From the NCBI RefSeq assembly GCF_007859935.1, contig NZ_SJPO01000018.1, forward strand, positions 1 through 64,000: a stretch of 64,000 nucleotides of DNA, written 5' to 3'. Below, piece after piece: positions 34,348 to 42,080 of this stretch (position 1 is its first letter; every line of letters starts with the position of its first letter). Made by a program: the position numbers and the translations under genes. Source of the stretch: Posidoniimonas polymericola. GTDB lineage: Bacteria > Planctomycetota > Planctomycetia > Pirellulales > Lacipirellulaceae. Under the pieces are notes generated by a model. It ran no database searches. It saw only the letters and a list, made by a program, of their open reading frames with translations, and was not told the origin of the DNA.

Positions 34348-36240
34348 ATGAACCACCGCTGCTCCAATCGTTCAAATTACCGCGCTGCTCGCCCGCTCGT
34401 GCTAGCACTGCTGCTGGCCCTGGTCGCCGGGCCCATCGTCGGCCCCGCCGCCCAGGCGGCCGATCCCCAGACCGAGGGGGTGCGGGTCGCCCAGAAGGGA
34501 TCTGAGAAGGGTGAAACGAAGAGCGACAAGCCGGCCGCCAAGCAGCCCAAGGAAAAGGTCCGCTACGCCAACGTGGTGCTCAGCGGCGCGGTGCCCGAGG
34601 GCCCAGGCAGCGGCGGTCCGTTTGCGGACCTCAAGCCGCACCTGGCGAAGCTGATCGCCCGCTTCGACCGCGCGGCCGAGGACGACAGCATCGAGGGCCT
34701 GGTGCTCGACATCCGCAGCCCGGGCGTGGGTCGCGGCGGCGTGTGCGAGCTGCGGGCCGCCATCACGCGGTTCCGCGAGTCGGGCAAGACGGTTCATGCC
34801 CAGCTCGAGATGGCGACCGCCGGCGACTACCTGATCGCCTGCGCGTGCGACCAGATCATCATGCCCGAGAGCGGCCTGCTGGTGCTGCCGGGCGTGCGGG
34901 CGGAGGGCCTGTTCATGAAGGGCCTGCTGGCGAAGATCGGCGTCGAGGCCGACTTCCTGCACATGGGCGACGCCAAGGGCGCCGGTGAGACCTACACCCG
35001 CGACTCCTGGAGCCCGCCGGTCAAGAAGAACCTCACCGCGCTGATTGACGACCTGTACATCCAGATGTACGAGACCATCGGCCTCGACCGGCCGATGACC
35101 GAGGCCCAGGTCCGCGAGGCGATGGACCAGGGCGTGCTCGGCGCCGGCGAGGCGAAGCGGCTCGGCCTGATCGACCGCATCGCGTACCCCGACGAGGTCC
35201 GCCAGACGCTGGCCGACAAGCACGAGGGGAGCAAGCTGGTGTATGTCGAGAACTACGGCGGCAAGAAGGTCGACACCGACTTCTCTGGCCCGGCTGGGTT
35301 CTTCAAGCTGATGGGCGTGCTGGCGGGCGCCGGCAACGACGCCCCGGCCCGCGGCAAGAAAATCGCCGTGGTCTACGCGGTCGGCCCGATCATGACCGGC
35401 GAGAGCGAGTCCGACCTGTTCGGCGCGTCGACCATCGGCTCGACCTCGCTGGTCAAGGCGCTCGACGAGGCCGACCGTGACAAGGACGTCGTGGCGATCG
35501 TGCTGCGGGTCAACAGCCCGGGCGGGTCGGCGATCGCGAGCGACCTCATCTGGCGGAAGACGCAGGAGATCGACAAGCCGATCATCGCCAGCATGGGCGA
35601 CGTCGCGGCGAGCGGCGGTTACTACATCTCGATGGGCGCCGACAAGATCTTCGCCGAACCGCAGACCGTGACCGGCTCGATTGGCGTGGTGAGCGGCAAG
35701 ATGGCGCTCGCCGGCCTGTACGACAAGCTCGGCCTGAACGTCGATGTCATCAGCCGGGGCGAGAACAGCGGGGTGTTCAGCAGCACCAACAAGTTCAGCG
35801 ACAAAGAACGCCAGGCGATGCTGGGGATGATGGAGGAGATCTACGAGCTCTTCACCAGCAAGGCGGCCAAGGGCCGTGGCATGGAGCACGAGGCCCTGCT
35901 CAAGCTCGCCAGTGGCAAGGTCTACACCGGCCGCCAGGCAAAGGAGAACGGCCTGGTCGACGAGCTCGGCTCGCTGCAGCAGGCGATCAACGCGGCCAAG
36001 GTGCAGGCCGGCCTGAAAGCAGACGACAAGGTCCGCATTATGACCCTGCCGGAGCAGCCCGACTTGTTCCAGGAGCTGTTCGGCGGCGGCAAGGAGCAGC
36101 GGGAGGTCTCGGTGCGGGTAGAGGGCCTGGCCCTGCCGGCCGGGTTGCGGGACGCTGTCGGTCGGATGGGCCTGTGGGCCCGACTGCTGCAGCAGGAACG
36201 CGTCGGGCTGTTTATGCCGGTCGAGGTCGTGGTGGAGTAG
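34348..36240 (+). CDS. sppA: Signal peptide peptidase SppA, long (two-domain) form
   Basis: The 630-residue protein has an N-terminal signal/anchor (hydrophobic at ~17-36) and two tandem ClpP-like domains, as in the E. coli 67-kDa enzyme. The catalytic Lys aligns with K210 in MGDAKGAGE and the nucleophile is S422 in GDVAASGGYY; QTVTGSIGVVSGKMAL follows as in the family. It degrades signal peptides left in the membrane after secretion. A charged linker (KGSEKGETKSDKPAAKQ) separates the anchor from the first domain. Its 3' end overlaps the convergent peptidase gene by 29 bases. Confidence 0.93.
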   Translation: MNHRCSNRSNYRAARPLVLALLLALVAGPIVGPAAQAADPQTEGVRVAQKGSEKGETKSDKPAAKQPKEKVRYANVVLSGAVPEGPGSGGPFADLKPHLAKLIARFDRAAEDDSIEGLVLDIRSPGVGRGGVCELRAAITRFRESGKTVHAQLEMATAGDYLIACACDQIIMPESGLLVLPGVRAEGLFMKGLLAKIGVEADFLHMGDAKGAGETYTRDSWSPPVKKNLTALIDDLYIQMYETIGLDRPMTEAQVREAMDQGVLGAGEAKRLGLIDRIAYPDEVRQTLADKHEGSKLVYVENYGGKKVDTDFSGPAGFFKLMGVLAGAGNDAPARGKKIAVVYAVGPIMTGESESDLFGASTIGSTSLVKALDEADRDKDVVAIVLRVNSPGGSAIASDLIWRKTQEIDKPIIASMGDVAASGGYYISMGADKIFAEPQTVTGSIGVVSGKMALAGLYDKLGLNVDVISRGENSGVFSSTNKFSDKERQAMLGMMEEIYELFTSKAAKGRGMEHEALLKLASGKVYTGRQAKENGLVDELGSLQQAINAAKVQAGLKADDKVRIMTLPEQPDLFQELFGGGKEQREVSVRVEGLALPAGLRDAVGRMGLWARLLQQERVGLFMPVEVVVE

Positions 36241-37429
36241 CCGCCCTGCGGCGGCGTGACCACCATCCGAGGCCGGTGAGCAGCACAATCGCCGAGGGCT
36301 CGGGCGCGGCGGTCGCGCCGGGCGCAGTGGCCGCCGCGCCGTAGTTGTCGCTCCACGCCCGGTACTGCTCGGATCCGATGGTCGTGCTGGAGGGGTCGTT
36401 CGGCAGCGAGCCGGCGGGCTGGCCGACACTGTCGCGCCAGAGGGTGTAGTCGGCGGCGTCAACGAAGCCGTCGTCGTTGTAGTCGCCGAACAGCGGGTCG
36501 CCCCCGATCGGCGGCGCGATGGTCGCGACCTCCCAGCCGATGTCCTTGAGGGCGGCGGCGTCGAGCGTGGTGAGGTACTTCCGCGTGCCGTTGGTGACGT
36601 CGGGGTCGAGGGCCGCCTCCTGCACGGTGTCGAGGCCGAGCACGGTGCTCTCGACGCCGAACTGCCAGTGGCCGCCGAACGCCGACGGGTAGGAGCCCCC
36701 GTTGGCCGCGTACGCGTTGGCGCCGAGGAAGCTGTTGTTCTGCACAAGCGAGGACCACTCGTTGGACGCGCCGAGCCCGAGGGCGTGCCCGAGCTCGTGC
36801 ACGGCGACCGAGTAGAAGTCGCTCTCTAGGAACTCAACGTCGGTGGTCCAGTCCCAGTGCCAGTTGGTGCTGGTGTCTGAGTCGAAGCTGATCGATCCTC
36901 CCCACGCGGCGAACTCGCCGTCGGGCTCGCCCCGGTGCACCACCTGCGAGAGGAACTGATCGGTGGTGCTGTTGATGAGGGCCAGGTCGGACGGGAAGTA
37001 CGAACCTCCGAGGTTGTACCCGTAGCCGCCCGGGCCCCCGATGCCGAGCGTTGTGCCGGCGATCGACCTGGCCCCGGCGTAGATGCGGTACTCGTCGGCG
37101 TTGATGGTCGGGTCGACGATCGTGACGTTTGAGCCGGTGGCCGGGTGGGTGAACGTCTGGCTCCAGGTCCAGGAGTACTCGGCCGAGCCGTTGACGACCG
37201 GATCGGGGGTCCGCACCTCGGAGAACGAATCCTGCAGGATCTCTGAGTAGTAGCGTGCGACCTCTTCCAGGGCGGCCTTCGCGGCGGCGCCGGCCGCGGG
37301 GCCGTCCGGGTTGCCGGCGCCGAAGAAGTTGCTCGAGTCGTAGGAGTAGTCGAGCACGAGATTGACCGCGGCCGCTGGGCCGACCGCCACCAGGACCAGG
37401 CACAGCGACACCGTGTTCCGAAGCTTCAT
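36212..37429 (-). CDS. Secreted metzincin-like peptidase with dockerin-like segment and PEP-CTERM tail
   Basis: The ATG at 37429 follows GGAGGTG by six bases and gives a signal peptide (MKLRNTVSLCLVLVAVG). The 405-residue protein has the zinc motif HELGHALGLG with H211, E212 and H215. The position of the third metzincin ligand (HExxHxxGxxH) is alanine (GLGAS), so the third ligand is missing or displaced. LTTLDAAALKDIGWEV (~287-301) is a usual closing motif of this group. A single dockerin-like loop GDYNDDGFVDAADYTLWRDS (315-334) and a PEP-CTERM signal (PEPSAIVLLTGLGWWSRRRR, 377-395) follow. It is likely exported and anchored transiently before surface release or attachment. Confidence 0.85.
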   Translation of the reverse strand: MKLRNTVSLCLVLVAVGPAAAVNLVLDYSYDSSNFFGAGNPDGPAAGAAAKAALEEVARYYSEILQDSFSEVRTPDPVVNGSAEYSWTWSQTFTHPATGSNVTIVDPTINADEYRIYAGARSIAGTTLGIGGPGGYGYNLGGSYFPSDLALINSTTDQFLSQVVHRGEPDGEFAAWGGSISFDSDTSTNWHWDWTTDVEFLESDFYSVAVHELGHALGLGASNEWSSLVQNNSFLGANAYAANGGSYPSAFGGHWQFGVESTVLGLDTVQEAALDPDVTNGTRKYLTTLDAAALKDIGWEVATIAPPIGGDPLFGDYNDDGFVDAADYTLWRDSVGQPAGSLPNDPSSTTIGSEQYRAWSDNYGAAATAPGATAAPEPSAIVLLTGLGWWSRRRRAATPPRPRPA

Positions 37430-37715
37430 CGTCCACCTCCGTGAGATAAGGAACTCCCCCGCGTCCGTCTGCGGCAGCCTAGAGCCGATTTGTGGGGCGG
37501 TCAACGATAGCTGCCCCGGCCGCCTGCTGGCCGGTGGGCCGGCGGCCGGCCGCGGGACGCCGGCGGTTGACCCTTGGTCGAAAGCCCGCGTAGAATCTGG
37601 GTTTGCAGCCGGGCGGGCATCCGTCCGGGGATCGGCCGGCGTTGGCTTGGGCAAGCGTCGGCTCGTTTTCTGTCCAGATTGAATCTGCCCACTATGCTAC
37701 GAGCGGGGGTCCCGC

Positions 37716-39002
37716 GTGCCTGGCGTTTGTGTGATCGGCCTCCAGTGGGGCGACGAGGCGAAGGGGAAGATCGTCGATCTTCTGACCCAGCAGTCCGACT
37801 TTGTGGTCCGTTATCAGGGGGGTGCCAACGCCGGCCACACGGTGGTCGTCGGCGACCAGACCTACAAGCTGTCGCTGCTCCCCTCCGGCGTGCTTACCCC
37901 GGGGGTCACCTGCGTGATCGCCGGCGGCGTGGTGATCAACCCGGCCAAGGCGATCGAGGAGCTCGAGGAGCTGGAGGGTCGAGGGATGACCCACCTCGAC
38001 AACCTCAAGATCAGCGACCGCGCGCACGTCATCATGCCGTGGCACTTCGCCGAGGACCGCGTGCTCGACAAAAGCACCGGGGGCGAGGACATCGGCACCA
38101 CGCAGCGCGGCATCGGCCCCTGCTACCGCGACAAGGTCGGCCGCTCGTTCGCCATCCGCATGGGCGACCTGTACCGCGACTCGTTCCCGGACCGCGTCCG
38201 CCACATCGTGGCCGCCAAGAACGAGATGCTCACCGCCCCCGACCACCTCGACGCCGACGCCGTGATCGAGCAGTACACGGTCTTCGCCGAGAAGCTCCGC
38301 TCGCACGTCTGCGACACCACCGACATGCTGCTGACCGCCGCCGAAGAGGGCAAGCAGCTGCTGTTCGAGGGCGCGCAGGGCTCGCTGCTGGACGTCGACC
38401 ACGGCACCTACCCGTATGTCACGAGCAGCAACAGCTCGGGCGTCGGCGTGTCGAACGGCTCGGGCGTGCCGGCCAAGCACATCACGCACACGCTGGGCAT
38501 CGTCAAGGCGTACTCGACCCGCGTCGGCGGCGGGCCGTTCCCGACCGAGCAGGACAACGAGTACGGCCAGCACCTGCGCGAGCAGGGCAACGAGTACGGC
38601 ACGGTCACCAAGCGGCCGCGCCGCTGCGGCTGGCTCGACGCGGTCGCGCTGCGGTACACGGCGCGGCTGAGCGGCGTCGACGGCATCAGCGTGATGCTGA
38701 TGGACGTCTTGAGCGGCCTCAAGGAGATCAAGATCTGCACCGCCTACGAGCTGGACGGCCGCACCACCGACACCTACCCCAGCCACGTCGACGACCTGCG
38801 TCGCGTCACCGCCGTTTACGAGACCCTGCCCGGCTGGGACGAGGACATCACCGGCTGCACGGAGATGGACCAGCTGCCCGCCGCGGCGCTGGGCTACCTG
38901 AAGCGGGTGAGCGAGCTGGTCGGCGCTCCGGTGGAGTACGTCTCGGTCGGCCCGGGGCGTGAGCAGACGATCCAAGCTGCCGCCGCCGCGGTCGGAGCCT
39001 GA
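37716..39002 (+). CDS. purA: Adenylosuccinate synthetase
   Basis: The 428-residue enzyme starts at GTG and shows the GTP-binding N-terminus VCVIGLQWGDEAKGKIVD (usually GDEGKGK; here Ala replaces the first Gly after DE). RYQGGANAGHTVV, FEGAQGSLLDVDHGTYPYVT and TRVGGGPFPTE are family blocks. It joins IMP and aspartate with GTP hydrolysis in the first step from IMP to AMP. Length is normal. It is followed 66 bases later by uppS and cdsA on the same strand, so it may head an operon with phospholipid and isoprenoid genes. Confidence 0.95.
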   Translation: MPGVCVIGLQWGDEAKGKIVDLLTQQSDFVVRYQGGANAGHTVVVGDQTYKLSLLPSGVLTPGVTCVIAGGVVINPAKAIEELEELEGRGMTHLDNLKISDRAHVIMPWHFAEDRVLDKSTGGEDIGTTQRGIGPCYRDKVGRSFAIRMGDLYRDSFPDRVRHIVAAKNEMLTAPDHLDADAVIEQYTVFAEKLRSHVCDTTDMLLTAAEEGKQLLFEGAQGSLLDVDHGTYPYVTSSNSSGVGVSNGSGVPAKHITHTLGIVKAYSTRVGGGPFPTEQDNEYGQHLREQGNEYGTVTKRPRRCGWLDAVALRYTARLSGVDGISVMLMDVLSGLKEIKICTAYELDGRTTDTYPSHVDDLRRVTAVYETLPGWDEDITGCTEMDQLPAAALGYLKRVSELVGAPVEYVSVGPGREQTIQAAAAAVGA

Positions 39003-39068
39003 GCGAAAGACACCCACCAGTAACCGCCCCGCGAAGGCGCCCCCTCCATTCCGACCGCACCGACCCCC

Positions 39069-39824
39069 ATGACCGCCGGCGTCGACCCGCCATTGTCGCT
39101 TGCCGAGCTGCCCCCCGAGCGGTGGCCGAAGCATATCGCGATCATCATGGACGGCAACGGCCGCTGGGCCGAGCGCCGTGGCCTGCCCCGCATGCAGGGC
39201 CACCAGCGCGGCGTGTCGTCCGTGCGGGCGGTCACCGAGGAGGCGGCCCGGCTCGGGCACATCCAGGCGCTCACCCTCTACTGCCTGAGCAGCGAGAACT
39301 GGAAGCGGCCGCAGGAAGAGCTCGACTTCCTGATGCAGATGCTCGCCCGGTACATGATCGATGAACGCCCGACGATCACGCAGAACAACATCCGCGTGTC
39401 GATGCTGGGCCGACGCTGCGGCCTGCCCGACGACGTCCTCGCCGAGGTCGACAAGACCATCGAGCTGAGCTCCGCCAACACCGGCATGCGGCTCAACCTG
39501 GCGATCAACTACGGCGGCCGCGCCGAGCTGACCGACGCCATGACCCGCATCGCCGAGGAGGTCGAGGCCGGCGACCTCGCGCCCGACCAGATCAACGAGC
39601 AGCTGATCGCCGACCGCCTGACCACCGCCGGCATCCCCGATCCGGACCTCCTGATACGCACGGCGGGCGAGCTGCGGATCAGCAACTTCCTGTTGTGGCA
39701 GGTGAGCTACTCCGAGATCTGGGTCACCGACGACTGCTGGCCCGACTTCGACGAGGCGACCCTCCACCGGGCAATCCAAGACTACGCCCGACGCGAGCGC
39801 CGCTACGGCGGGCTGAACGTCTAA
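39069..39824 (+). CDS. uppS: Isoprenyl transferase (undecaprenyl diphosphate synthase type)
   Basis: The 251-residue cis-prenyltransferase has the catalytic IIMDGNGRWAERRGLPR block, LTLYCLSSENWKRP and DPDLLIRTAGELRISNFL with WQVSYSEIWVT. It elongates farnesyl diphosphate with isopentenyl diphosphate to the C55 lipid carrier of cell-wall and polysaccharide synthesis. The gene lies 37 bases before cdsA, the common uppS-cdsA order. Residues ~1-20 before the conserved block make a short N-terminal extension. Confidence 0.95.
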   Translation: MTAGVDPPLSLAELPPERWPKHIAIIMDGNGRWAERRGLPRMQGHQRGVSSVRAVTEEAARLGHIQALTLYCLSSENWKRPQEELDFLMQMLARYMIDERPTITQNNIRVSMLGRRCGLPDDVLAEVDKTIELSSANTGMRLNLAINYGGRAELTDAMTRIAEEVEAGDLAPDQINEQLIADRLTTAGIPDPDLLIRTAGELRISNFLLWQVSYSEIWVTDDCWPDFDEATLHRAIQDYARRERRYGGLNV

Positions 39825-39861
39825 CCCCGCCGCGCACCCCTAACTCGATCGACTACCACCT

Positions 39862-40815
39862 GTGCTCATCTGGCGACTAGTACTCGGCGTGCTGCTGGTG
39901 AGCGTGCTGGTAGGGCTGGCCTGGCTCGACTACGATTCGCCCCGGCCGGGCCTGTGGCTCTCGCCGCTGGCGTTCCTGGGGTCGTTCCTCGGCGCGGGCG
40001 AGCTGGTGCGGCTGTTCGAGAGCAACGCCAAGCTGTACGAGAGCGACTCCGCCACCGGCCAGCCCCGCCACATCACGCCTACCCGCTACGTCGTGGCGAC
40101 CGGGGCGCTGATCACCGTGGTCATCAGCTTCGCGCCGCTGTTCTACCCGACCCGTGGCGAGGCGGTCGCCAGCGCGGGCTGGACAGCCATCGGCCTGGCG
40201 CTCAGCGTGCTAATGGCGATCGTCGTCGAGATGGCCCGCTACCAGCAGCCGGGCATCGCGACCATCCGGTTGTCGCAGTCGGTGCTGGCGATCGCCTACA
40301 GCGGCGGCCTGATGGGTTTCGTGGTGCAGCTGCGGCTGATCACCGGCGGCCGCTGGGGCGAGGAGGGCCGCTGGGGGCTGCTGGCATTGCTCTCGGTCGT
40401 GGCGATCACCAAGTGCAACGACACCGGCGCCTACTTCAGCGGCAAGTTTTTCGGCAAGCACAAGATGACGCCGATCCTCAGCCCGGGCAAAACCTGGGAG
40501 GGCGCCGCCGGCGGGATGGCCCTCGGGCTGCTCGGCGGCTTCCTGGTGCTGGGCCCGGTCGCCGAGCGGCTGGGCTGCGTCTCGGAGAAGGGCCCGGTGG
40601 CCTGGGTGGTTGGTGTGGGGCTGTACTCGGTGGCAATGGTGCTGGCGGCGGTCGGCGGTGACCTGGCGATCTCGCTGCTCAAACGCGACGCCGGTCTCAA
40701 GAATTCGAGCAGCTGGCTGCCCGGGTTTGGCGGCGTGCTCGACCTGCTCGATTCGATCATCTTTGCGGCTCCCATCGCCTACGTGCTGTGGGTGACCCAG
40801 CTGGTTGGGCCGTGA
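39862..40815 (+). CDS. cdsA: Phosphatidate cytidylyltransferase
   Basis: The 317-residue integral membrane protein starts at GTG and has about eight hydrophobic segments. The CDP-alcohol signature near the C-terminus reads SLLKRDAGLKN...LPGFGGVLDLLDS, deviating from the consensus S..KR....KD.G..PGHGG..DR.D: KD is KN, GHGG is GFGG and DR is DL. NDTGAYFSGKFFGKHK and SPGKTWEGAAGG are well kept. It makes CDP-diacylglycerol from phosphatidate and CTP. The deviations match other planctomycete copies as I recall them, so activity is likely retained. Confidence 0.9.
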   Translation: MLIWRLVLGVLLVSVLVGLAWLDYDSPRPGLWLSPLAFLGSFLGAGELVRLFESNAKLYESDSATGQPRHITPTRYVVATGALITVVISFAPLFYPTRGEAVASAGWTAIGLALSVLMAIVVEMARYQQPGIATIRLSQSVLAIAYSGGLMGFVVQLRLITGGRWGEEGRWGLLALLSVVAITKCNDTGAYFSGKFFGKHKMTPILSPGKTWEGAAGGMALGLLGGFLVLGPVAERLGCVSEKGPVAWVVGVGLYSVAMVLAAVGGDLAISLLKRDAGLKNSSSWLPGFGGVLDLLDSIIFAAPIAYVLWVTQLVGP

Positions 40816-41123
40816 GGGCCGGGCAGGGACCTGCGCCGCGGGGCGGCGGCGGCGGCTGTCTACCGCAGGAGATTTGTCGCAATCGTCACAACCCGAGTCC
40901 CTTGCGCCACTTGCGCCCGGCAACAAGCCAACTCCTGGCGTCGGTATCCGCGGATCAGGTATAGTTTGAAGCAGCGGCGGGGACACGTGCCCCGCTGTGT
41001 CGGCGGCCGCGGGCCGCCGTTGTTGTTCCTAGGAAAGACCCCATTCTTCAGCCACAGGCCGAAGGCGTTGCGTAGGCATGCGACAGCCGCCCGCTCGGCG
41101 GCCCGCCTCCCTACGCCCCTAGT
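40816..41123. other. 308-bp intergenic region upstream of phoH
   Basis: It separates cdsA from the phoH operon. A near-palindrome CGGGGACACGTGCCCCG lies at 40978-40994 and a GC-rich hairpin GGCGGCC-GCG-GGCCGCC near 41003-41020. TATAGT near 40970 could be part of a promoter for the phoH operon, but no matching -35 is clear. Confidence 0.4.
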
Positions 41124-42074
41124 ATGATCGAAGCTTTCATCCCGGTCAGTGGTCCCGACCAGCTCATACAGCTCTTCGGCCCTTCAGATCAACACCTTCG
41201 CCGCATCCGCGAAGCGGTGCCCGCGAAGATCCACGCGCGGGAGGGCAAGATCCGCGTCAGCGGTGACGAGGACGCCGTGCTGCAGGCGACCGCCATCATC
41301 GAGCGGCTGAAGAACGAGGTCGCGATCGGCGGGATCATCTCGCCCGAGTTTGTCGACAGCGTGCTCGCCGACCTCACCGACGCCAAGCCGACCGGGGCGT
41401 CGGAGATGAAGGTGGACGTCCAGCGGGCGGGCGTGAGCATCCGCCCCCGCACGTCGGGCCAGGGCCGCTACATCGAGGCGATCCGCTCGAACGACCTCGT
41501 CTTCTGCATCGGCCCGGCCGGCACCGGCAAGACCTACCTGGCCGTGGCCGCGGCGGTCGAGGCCCTGCGGCAGGACAAGGTCCGCAAGGTGGTGCTGGTC
41601 CGCCCCGCGGTCGAGGCCGGCGAGAGCCTCGGCTACCTGCCGGGCGACCTGCGGGCCAAGATCAACCCGTACCTCCGCCCGCTGCTGGACGGCCTGGGCG
41701 AGATGATGGACTTCGACCAGCTCAAGCGTTACATGGCCGAGGACGTGATCGAGGTCGCGCCGCTGGCCTACATGCGCGGCCGCACGCTCAACAACGCGTT
41801 CATCATTATGGACGAGGCGCAGAATACGACCGTCGGCCAGATGAAGATGTTCCTCACCCGCATGGGCGCCAACAGCAGGGTGGTCGTCACCGGCGACGCG
41901 ACGCAGGTCGACCTGCCGCCGCACACCATGAGCGGCCTGATCGACGCCCGGCGGCGGCTGCTGGGGATCGAGGGCTCGGAGTGGGTGGAGCTTTCCAAGG
42001 AGGACATCGTGCGGCACCGCCTGGTGCAGGCGATTGTCGACGCCTACGAGGAGGGCTCGGACACTCGTTCGTAA
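41124..42074 (+). CDS. phoH: PhoH-family ATPase (YbeZ-like)
   Basis: The 316-residue protein has an N-terminal KH-like region (~1-85), then the PhoH ATPase domain with Walker A GPAGTGKT at 130-137 and Walker B FIIMDEAQ at 226-233; VVVTGDATQVDLP follows. Near ybeY, PhoH proteins (YbeZ) are linked to rRNA maturation and RNA metabolism. The next gene starts seven bases downstream and ybeY is two genes on, so this is the first gene of a tight four-gene operon. Confidence 0.93.
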   Translation: MIEAFIPVSGPDQLIQLFGPSDQHLRRIREAVPAKIHAREGKIRVSGDEDAVLQATAIIERLKNEVAIGGIISPEFVDSVLADLTDAKPTGASEMKVDVQRAGVSIRPRTSGQGRYIEAIRSNDLVFCIGPAGTGKTYLAVAAAVEALRQDKVRKVVLVRPAVEAGESLGYLPGDLRAKINPYLRPLLDGLGEMMDFDQLKRYMAEDVIEVAPLAYMRGRTLNNAFIIMDEAQNTTVGQMKMFLTRMGANSRVVVTGDATQVDLPPHTMSGLIDARRRLLGIEGSEWVELSKEDIVRHRLVQAIVDAYEEGSDTRS

Positions 42075-42080
42075 TGCCTC

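Noticed and set aside
34402-36747. Minus-strand open frame of ~780 codons
   Set aside because: Antisense to sppA and overlapping the peptidase gene in the wrong frame; shadow composition.
37692-39779. Minus-strand open frame of ~695 codons
   Set aside because: Antisense to purA and uppS, both certain genes.
40978-40994. CGGGGACACGTGCCCCG as an operator
   Set aside because: A single imperfect palindrome in a GC-rich spacer is not enough for an operator call.
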